DNA of 47,064 nucleotides from Apostichopus californicus. Taxonomy: Eukaryota; Echinodermata; Holothuroidea; Aspidochirotida; Stichopodidae. Numbering within the stretch: the stretch's first letter is position 1; each line of letters begins with the position of its first letter. A program made the translations under genes and the position numbers. The notes under the pieces are model-generated. The model worked only from the letters and a program-made list of their open reading frames with translations, searched no databases and had not been told where the DNA came from. The stretch covers positions 1 to 47,064 of the forward strand of contig JAIPMN010000269.1 in the NCBI GenBank assembly GCA_020650975.1. Reading direction: 5' to 3'. Shown here one piece after another: positions 35,801 to 44,800 of the stretch.

Positions 35801-38800
35801 ACGACAAACAGACACGGAGACACAGAGCCGATTAAAAAAAAAAAAAAAATGATATTATAACAATTCAAGATATCGTCAATTCTGTAGGGTCGTAAATAAT
35901 ACACTCACGTGGGAATTGTTGGATCCCTTGGAAGATTTATGGAAGTCCTCACCTTCACTATCCATATTGACAAATAAATAATCCCTCTATAATAGGAACA
36001 GGAAATCAATTCACTAAACAACTGTATGTTCTCATGGTGGTCATAAATAACAAACAAGACTGTTACCGCAGCATTTAGCAGAAGTTTGATCCAAATTCAG
36101 AGAATTTCTGTGACTACTACACGCCAAAACAAGAGATCCAAGACAAAAAAAGGAAGCTTGTTTATAGGCCGTCCATCACAGTGTGATCTCCAAAAACTTA
36201 CAGAATTAGTGGCACGTTCCACCGCCAGTAGCCTGTAGCTCCTCTATATATGCACAGTCAACCGCTACTCACAAAAAAAAACCACTGCCCGAGCGCTGTT
36301 GTATGTTACACGAAAACAACACTGGGACTCTGCCGTGCTTTTGTTCATTATGCATGCAGACATCAAGTTCACTACTTCTAAAGCTCTCAATCCAATCTCT
36401 CCGAGGGAAGATCCAATCTACCGCTCGACGTGATCAATACTTCCTCTCGAGTACGACACGACGAGTCCACTGGAGTAATGAGCAAAGAAATGTCTAATTT
36501 GTAAGGTGGTTTTTTATTCTCTTGTTTTTTGGGGCTTTAACTGTTATTGCACTGTTTCTTCTCATTACTTCTCAAAATATCCTTTCACCGGGGGAAAACC
36601 GAGCACTTTGTCCTTCAAGGGTAATGAACGCTGGCAAAAAAATCTGTTATGTGACAATATGTATGAGAGCTGACGGTAGCAGTGCACATCACAGGATCTA
36701 ACAGGCAGTCTGTTCTCTCGGTGGATTTAAAGACACGACGACAAACGGAGGGAACATTCACTCTCTCGACGACGGACAGAGACTGCATGGATGATTCAGA
36801 AATTACCTTACTTGTAGCTTTGGTGAACTCGTAAAAGACATGCTTCCTTGAGCATGAGGTTAATATTTATGCAAAAGGACTTAAACAATGAGCTGGTAAG
36901 GAAAGTTGTAATATCATGAAGAGTAAGTCTCGTGTATAGAGCTTCACAACCTATAGTACTGTAGGAACTACATATTTAGTTATCAACGCTTGAAATGAAA
37001 CCAAAACAATAGATAAAATGGTTTCAGGTTTGCCCCTGTCAAATCTGTTTATACTAAGCTTTAGATAAGACAGCAGTGAATGTCAGGATTCTAAATACAT
37101 GTTTGATTATAGTAGTTGTACCAGAGGTCATTGTCTTAAACTCCAAAAGTCACAAAGTAGGATTAATATTTGGCATAACTTTTTTTCTAATAGGGTTGTA
37201 AATGAGTTGAACGGTTTGCCTGAGAAAGTTGTACTTGCAAGTAGTGTGAATGGGTTTAAGAATGCTTTGAACAAGCACTTTAAGCATTGTAATCTGGTCT
37301 GAGTGTTTGTGTCTTCAGTTTTTTTTTTCGATCTCCTATAGGGTCCTTGATGGGGACTTGAGTGTCCCTCCTGATCATTTTTTTCTACTAAACTAAACTA
37401 ACATACTGTGGGTAGCATCCAACAAAAAACCAGTGTCTCCTTGTAGTCCCTAGCCAGATAATATTTTCATTCACTCTAAACCCTGACTGATTGAATAACG
37501 GAGTTGAATTTGTCCAAGAAGGATATCAGATCCAAATCATTAGACGGTTATAAGCTTCCTTAACCATTGCTGACGTGTTCCTTTAAACAATTAGGATTAA
37601 AAAAAGAAAGCTGAAATATTTTTGTACAGCTTATTTACCAAACACCTTTCCCTAAAGTGGTCCAGTCTATCACAGCTAGAGAAATTTTTGTGACCCTCCT
37701 TTTCACAAGAGCCAGATACAGTATATTAAAATCCTGAACACAATCTGAGCATCATCTCCACCTCTCTCCACCTCTCTCTCTCTCTGTGAAACAAGTTACT
37801 GTACTATTGCAATATACTCAAGAAATAACAACTTGAAATGACCTTTGACTTCCATCCAAACTTAAAGCACTCCAGACCTAGTTAAGGGATATATCCACAT
37901 ACTCTGCGGTATATAGATTCACCATACAGTGGCTGAATTTCTAAACACTACCATGTAAACAAGTCTTTCAGACTTTGGACAGAAGTGACCTCACATGACC
38001 TTTGAACTCCACCAGTAGTATCTATATGGGGCATGTACATACCAAATGTTTAATTTCATGGAAGTTGGACATATTGAGTTTATTATGTTTACAAGCCAAG
38101 GTCACACAGTATATATATATATATACATACACACATGTCATCACCATAAAATTGATACCAATGTAGGATGAAACTTTTGAGCAGATGATAATCCCCCAAA
38201 CCCCCTCCCCCCAGTAGAAACCATGACAAAGTCTTCTGTAGGGTAGATTTGGAAGGAATAGTGGGGGCGCACTGCGAGAATGTTACCACTTGGTATAAGC
38301 AAGATTGATAGAAGTGCCCTTGTATGGCAGGAAGGTAAGATAAAGAGCTGAACTTAGTACATAGCTCTACACTTAAAATAAATTTCTTCATTGTTATGAC
38401 AATTGGCCCATATGATTTTGTAACTTAAAATGCCCAAAATACTGTACTTTTCTTGTCACTGGTAAATTATCAATGAATTTTTAAAAAGCACATAATTTTT
38501 TGGGGTAATTCACATCCCTCTTTTGCCAATAATTTTGTTGCTCAGATTTCAATATATTTGAAACCGCCAAGATTTCATGTTGTGACATAACATTGTGAGT
38601 CTGTGACTTTATTGAAAAAAGCACAAGAGGAACTCAGTGTCAAAAATAACTCTCAGGACAGTGAACTGAAACAGACAACATTTTCTGTTTTCCAAACATG
38701 TCCCAATGGACTGTCTGTCTTACTCTAAAAGCTTATTATGGTAATACAAAACCTTTCACTAATCATAGAAAGTGATTTCTCTAATGGGAAATGATTTGCT

Positions 38801-41800
38801 AGAACATAATTTGGTTATTTCAGACTTTCATTTTTTTGTGTAAATTTCAATTAGTTCATACATTATATGTGAAACTTATTTCAGTTTTAATAAACAAATC
38901 ATTTATATTAATTAAGTTACTATTTTTGAAGCACTATTCTTTAAGGCTTGTTAAGGCTCAAAGGTCATGTGCGGTCATATCCCTAGACTGCAAATTCAAC
39001 AGAAAAATATAGCTATGACGTCAGAGGAACTTTTAATGTATATTAACTGCACAAAATTTTACTTTCGTGTAATAGTGGAAGTAATCAACTCCCACCACCA
39101 CCAACCCCCACCCCCTCCCCTGGAAATAATTTATAAATCCAACACATCACATTGCAAAATGCTATACAATATGGGCAATTGCTATACAAGTGCACATATG
39201 TACAGCAGTTTTGTACATTATAGGACACATAGTATTTGATATAATAGTCAAAATCCACAGACTTCAAAACTGCTACACAAAATGTGAACACTGCATTAAT
39301 CCCTGCCCCCCCCCCACTTCTCCCACCCTTCCGCCAAGCCTATGGATCATCAGATCCATGTAACTCTACAGCTTCTCAATCATTAACGTAATTTAAAAAT
39401 CTAAATAAGGAGCACTCTCTTGAACAAACTTACCGTGATATAAGTATATTATACGTACAGTGGTACGCTGCAGTATTGTACAGTTCAATTACATTGTGTG
39501 CCTACAAAATTGTCTAGAGGTATAAAATTATACAGTACACTTCTATAAGGTTATATGTAGAATGACCAATATCATATAATCTCCAGCTCGCTCTCCATCA
39601 AAAATGAAGTCACAAACATCTTAATTGGCCCACAACGCCTCAACAAACAACTAATTATGTATGCACAGTGGTAATTACTGTACCTACCAGTATATAATCA
39701 TTCAAATTAACATTATGCAATTTTTGCTGAAAAACACTAGATATATTATGTAACAGTAATTAGCTAAATTCTTCTTGACTAGATCTAATGTTCTCCGTCA
39801 AGCTCTAGCTGTAATGCAAACAGCATGACATCACAAAAACATCTGGACACAAATTTCATCGTAGAACCGACTTCAGTCATGTTAGACCAGACAACGCACC
39901 TCCAATATTGTCAGGGAATATATATTTAGTGTAGCAACAGTATTGAAGGCTTGAAATTAGTCTCTTATCAAATACTTTAATTTACTATCATGGTACCTCC
40001 TGTATACACAAGTAGACCACTGACCCTTTTGCATCTTTCTCATTTCGCTAAGCGATACCCGATACAAACAATTCCCTGTGCGATAAAAAAACCCACAGGG
40101 TAATAGATTTGCTGTTACGTTTCTCATCAGTTCAGACTGTGAGTGATGGCCATTGACTTTCAAACCTACTTGCCTTGTTTATTAAACCACTTTTAAATTA
40201 TACACATCTTTATTTCATGCACTGAAAGTGATTCAGTCTACCCGTTCTTAAACTTGAAGATACCGTGTAGTGCCAAAGTTTTCTGTTTGTAGTCTAAACC
40301 TACTGTAGACAATTTGCATCTGCGATGACACACTTTAAATATACCTCTGGAAGGACTCACAAAAGGGCCTCTCTATGTCTTTCAAGGCTCCTTGGACTTT
40401 GTTAGACTCAACTTACATTCATAATTTGCAGTTATTGCCCCCGAAACAAGATGGTTTACGACTTGTGATAGTTCAGGAGGCATCTTTTCTTCAGTCGAAA
40501 AACTAGACTTAAAGGGGGGACCATCACAAGAAGCAAAAGAAAGCACCCCTTAATGATATCAAACTTCAATGAAGACTTTCTCGGTCAGTTTACACGAAAA
40601 CACATGGCCACAAAGCTGAGTCTCACAACGTTAATGACACCTCTAAAAACACTCTCCAAACCTCTTGAAGAAATGCTCCAAAATATGTTGGTAAGTGTTT
40701 TTAGCTTTGTGGTCATTTTAGCTTTCATATTTAGTCATTTCTATAGTCCCAATGTAGCTTTTGTCTTTGGTTATCAGTAGCCAGAAAGTTTAACAAACCC
40801 ATCAAAGTACTATTCACATTAGATTACACCAAACATGTCCTAATGGTTTCATTAAATTATTACACTGATGCTAATTATTGACTACATGCTTGATTCTGAG
40901 AACTCTGTCAAAGAAAGACACTTTTTCCTAAAACTTGAATGCAGCACAAGTGAAGCAGGAATTCTCAAACTCTTTGACTACTCCTTTATTACACACTTAC
41001 AACTTGACCAGTCAAGCTGAGGGACTGCATTGCCTATGAATCAAAGTATGAAATAGTACCTTGAATTTACAAAATATGTACATACAGAAAAGCTATGTTG
41101 CATAATGTCTATAGCACATAAACTTATTTCAATAACATACTGTAATAACACAATAACATCATAACATAAACTTATTTCAATGATTGATGGGGCGACAAGA
41201 ATTTTGACATTACCATGCAAAAATTTTCCAGAGACTATCGACTCTGTTAATTCAATATGATAGAGGAATTATGCAGATCTATCTATACATGTACAAGAGA
41301 GTAATATACTATATGATACAATATGATTTATCCAAAAGTGACCATTAAAACCTTTTGGACACTTTCAGAACAAAGTAGAATTTTCACTGTAGATGGTGAT
41401 CTTACAAGTTCTCCTTTGTCATCAGTCACACACTGCAAGACTATAGAATGCCTTTTTTTTGGTCTCGTTTTTGGCAAATATGTTCTGAAAAACTCAAAAT
41501 GTTTGTCATAAGCAGGGTCCTCATAATTACTCTCCATATATCAAAGAAGAAACAGTTTCATTTGTCAATCAACACATGGTGTCCTCTAGTTTCTCCATGC
41601 TGATTAATTGTCATTAATGTTTGATGATCTGTAACATATTTCTTGTTATTTTTTGCTATTAGTGAATCTCTTAATAAATACATTAATTACTAATGTTTTA
41701 CAAGTAAATGAACAACTGAAAAATGTGTATTACATTTTCAAGAGCGATATTATAGTGAAAGTTTAACAATTTAGATAGAGCATTTACGAGCTTTTAACTC

Positions 41801-44800
41801 ATGTAAACCAGTCCAGCTGCTGTTGCTAAGAAGCATAAATTTCTTCACATCCAGACAGGAGCAAGCCACTAACTGGTGTTCAGCATAATGATATGACTGG
41901 ATGACACTATGAACATTCTATTGGTTGGATAGTGCACTTAAAATGTCATGAAAGTCTGTACTTACAGTAGTCCTGAGCGTTTGTGTATGAGTCATAGTTA
42001 CGAAACACGTATAAGAGCAACATATCCATCCATGCATATTTTTTTAAATCCACAGAAGTGTTTTAATCTTAGACAAGAGTTAATTCTCTGGGAAAGGGCA
42101 AACCTGTGAAGTACAGGACATGTACTGTACCTTGGCAGGACAAGATTTTTAAGTTTTCTGTCGAATTAGAGAGAAAGACTTTTTGGGCCACAGATACCTG
42201 TATAGGAACCCAGTTATTCAGTTTGGGCATGTTTATATGGAATGCATTCTCAGACATTAATTTGTGTCTATTTGTATTGCAAAACTTAATTATATGGCCC
42301 ATTTTTCATCTTAGATACTGTATTATCTAGATCCCAAAGTCCAATCATACATAATTATATAATATTGCATGTTTCTCATGATGCAAAATATTTTCTGTTG
42401 AACTATTACTTCTGGAAGGCTTTGGGAACAAAATGTTCTTTTACTCGATCAGGATCTTCAGTGACCTAAAAGCAATGTGAAATCCAACTCTAAAATTTAT
42501 ATTCTACTTCAATTTAAAAAAAAATTATTTTTGGAGATATTTAATTTTCTGAAAATTCCTCAATGAACCAACCCTGTCTGCCAAACGAGTATCCATAAAT
42601 TTGATAAACTGCCTCTAAAACTATCCAAACAATTTTTGTAATGCACTTTAAACATAGTTTACAGATGTAAATTTTGTAAGTGCAATGTGCTTGAAAGTTG
42701 AAACTATGTAGAATTTGGGGTTATGGTATGGCATCAATCTGCATATGATAATTACACAACTACTTAAAAGTACACTGACTGTAGGGGTTAATTTATCAGA
42801 CAGTGCATTGCAAAATGCTATGTTATACAAGTCCAAAGATGCATACATAGCAGTCTCATTCTTTTCTTTCTATTTTTGTCTTACAAGAACCAAAGCATTT
42901 TATAAGAGAAAGTCTAGAGCATTCGAAACTACTACACAAACTTTGAACCCTACATTATTCCTTGTACCTTACATCTTTATAACTTAGAAATCAATTTCAA
43001 GAGCAAAATATTCTCCTAAATTTATTAAATTTTTCTTTCTAATTCAATAATGTTGCTCCAATTTTATTATTACCACATGAATTAACCCTTACAATAGAGT
43101 AGTACAGACTGTACAGTATATACACACTTTCTATCTGTACTGTAATGTACTGTACGTACTGTATGGTATTTATTAAAACCATCCACACACACACAAACAC
43201 AACATTGAGCAAACTGGTGGCGCTCTGCTAGAACCGCTTGCTGCAAAAAGCCAAGATAATAATCAAGGTTTCTTTGAGATGGTACTGTACGTTTGTAGTA
43301 TAAATGTGTTATTCCTTCTTTGCAGCAGATCTCATCCAGCCTGTATGATCAATCCCATTTTCCATTCAGCACAATTTAAACCTTTTCATGAACATTCTAT
43401 ATTTTGTTTACTTCTACAGTATTAAGCTGCCTTGTAGATCAATCAGGGAAAAATCTAGTTTTCAAATTATGTATAGATGGCAATTTTTAGGATCTGATTT
43501 TTTGTCTCTAATAAAATACTGGTATAGTTCCTGTGTCCATAAACTGCTATACATCTTCGGAACTTCATAGCGAATTTAAACACAGATGCAAGCCTTGCAT
43601 GGTCCTCAGAATTTTTCTTCCTAGAAAGAACTTCCATCCCTGTCTGTTCAGAAAATATGACTTTTAGCTGCCCTCAAAACCCAATTATAGACACACTGCT
43701 ATGAGATGGAAAAAAATTCTCACAGCAGGTAGCATGATGTCAGTCTTGTGGTAATATACAGAAATATGGTTAAACATGGATCATATATCTATATGGTTTA
43801 CGGTAACAATGTGTCAAATTGTGAAGAGTATGTCTAGTCATCATTTTGTCCACATTTGGGCAATTACAATTTACAAGACTCATCGATCCACAGTACACTA
43901 TATACAAACCCACAATTTGAAATTCTAAAACTTTAAACTGCAGTGAGCCAGCAATCTACCTCCCCAGTTACGACTTTGTTTTACACTGCAGCTCTGTAGA
44001 TCTGAAAGTTACCATTACATTTTGAGACAGCGTGTAAATGAAGCACTCCTCAAAAGGAGTTCAACTGTTGACAAGTTTCCAAATTTTCGAAGGAACAACC
44101 ATTTCTGTTTTCCAAGTTTGGGACTTACAAAACGATGGCTCTGAAGGCTCTAAGAGGGCAATTCAAGGTTTTTCTTCTTTTCTTTTTTCTTCTTTTTTTC
44201 CTCCTTTCTTAGAAATCATACCATGTGTACTTCTATCTTCTTTTTCTACTGTATCATTTGTCTGATTTTTAACCCAACTCATATCGTCATAACTCCTTTA
44301 TAGGGCAGCCAGTAGACTACTTAACTCCACAAAATATAAGGAATGTAGCCTAAGCATTGACTTATGCATGGTTCATTGTAATTTATTGCAATATATTTTG
44401 TCCAGGTAAGAAAATTATTACATGGTACTACTGTACAAAAAATGAGATGACCATAGAATATGTTGTGACAAAGTATTAATGAGGTTTTCCAAAGCTGTTA
44501 ATGACAATGACACTTAAGAAATAACTTCAGACCAGCAGCTTGTAATTGCTAAAAGAGATGCCCAAAATTACAGGTCAATGTTTGATATTTTCTGGTTTCC
44601 CATTGGATAGTAAATGTTAGACATGACAAAAACTGCAATATCTCACTCATTATTGAAAACAATTTTAATGGCATGATATCAACTTAGCAGAGATGTGTGT
44701 CATGTACTGAACTGTTGAGCTATGCTACATGCATACTGAAAGTTTTGAATTATTACTTTGGAAGGAATAAATCACACACAATGAGAAATACTAATAATAA

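Larger units (their letters stand above)
30563..35908 (-). other. Intron 2 of PRKAR1A
   Basis: 5.3 kb. Contains a perfect CRE palindrome (31935-31942), poly-C tracts (about 33731-33763), and a possible retroposon tail (about 34150-34415). No exon recognised. Confidence 0.75.

Noticed and set aside
40553..40780. 75-codon frame with one hydrophobic segment and an internal GTAAGT
   Set aside because: In intron 1 on the opposite strand, single hydrophobic stretch only, no family match; probably chance.
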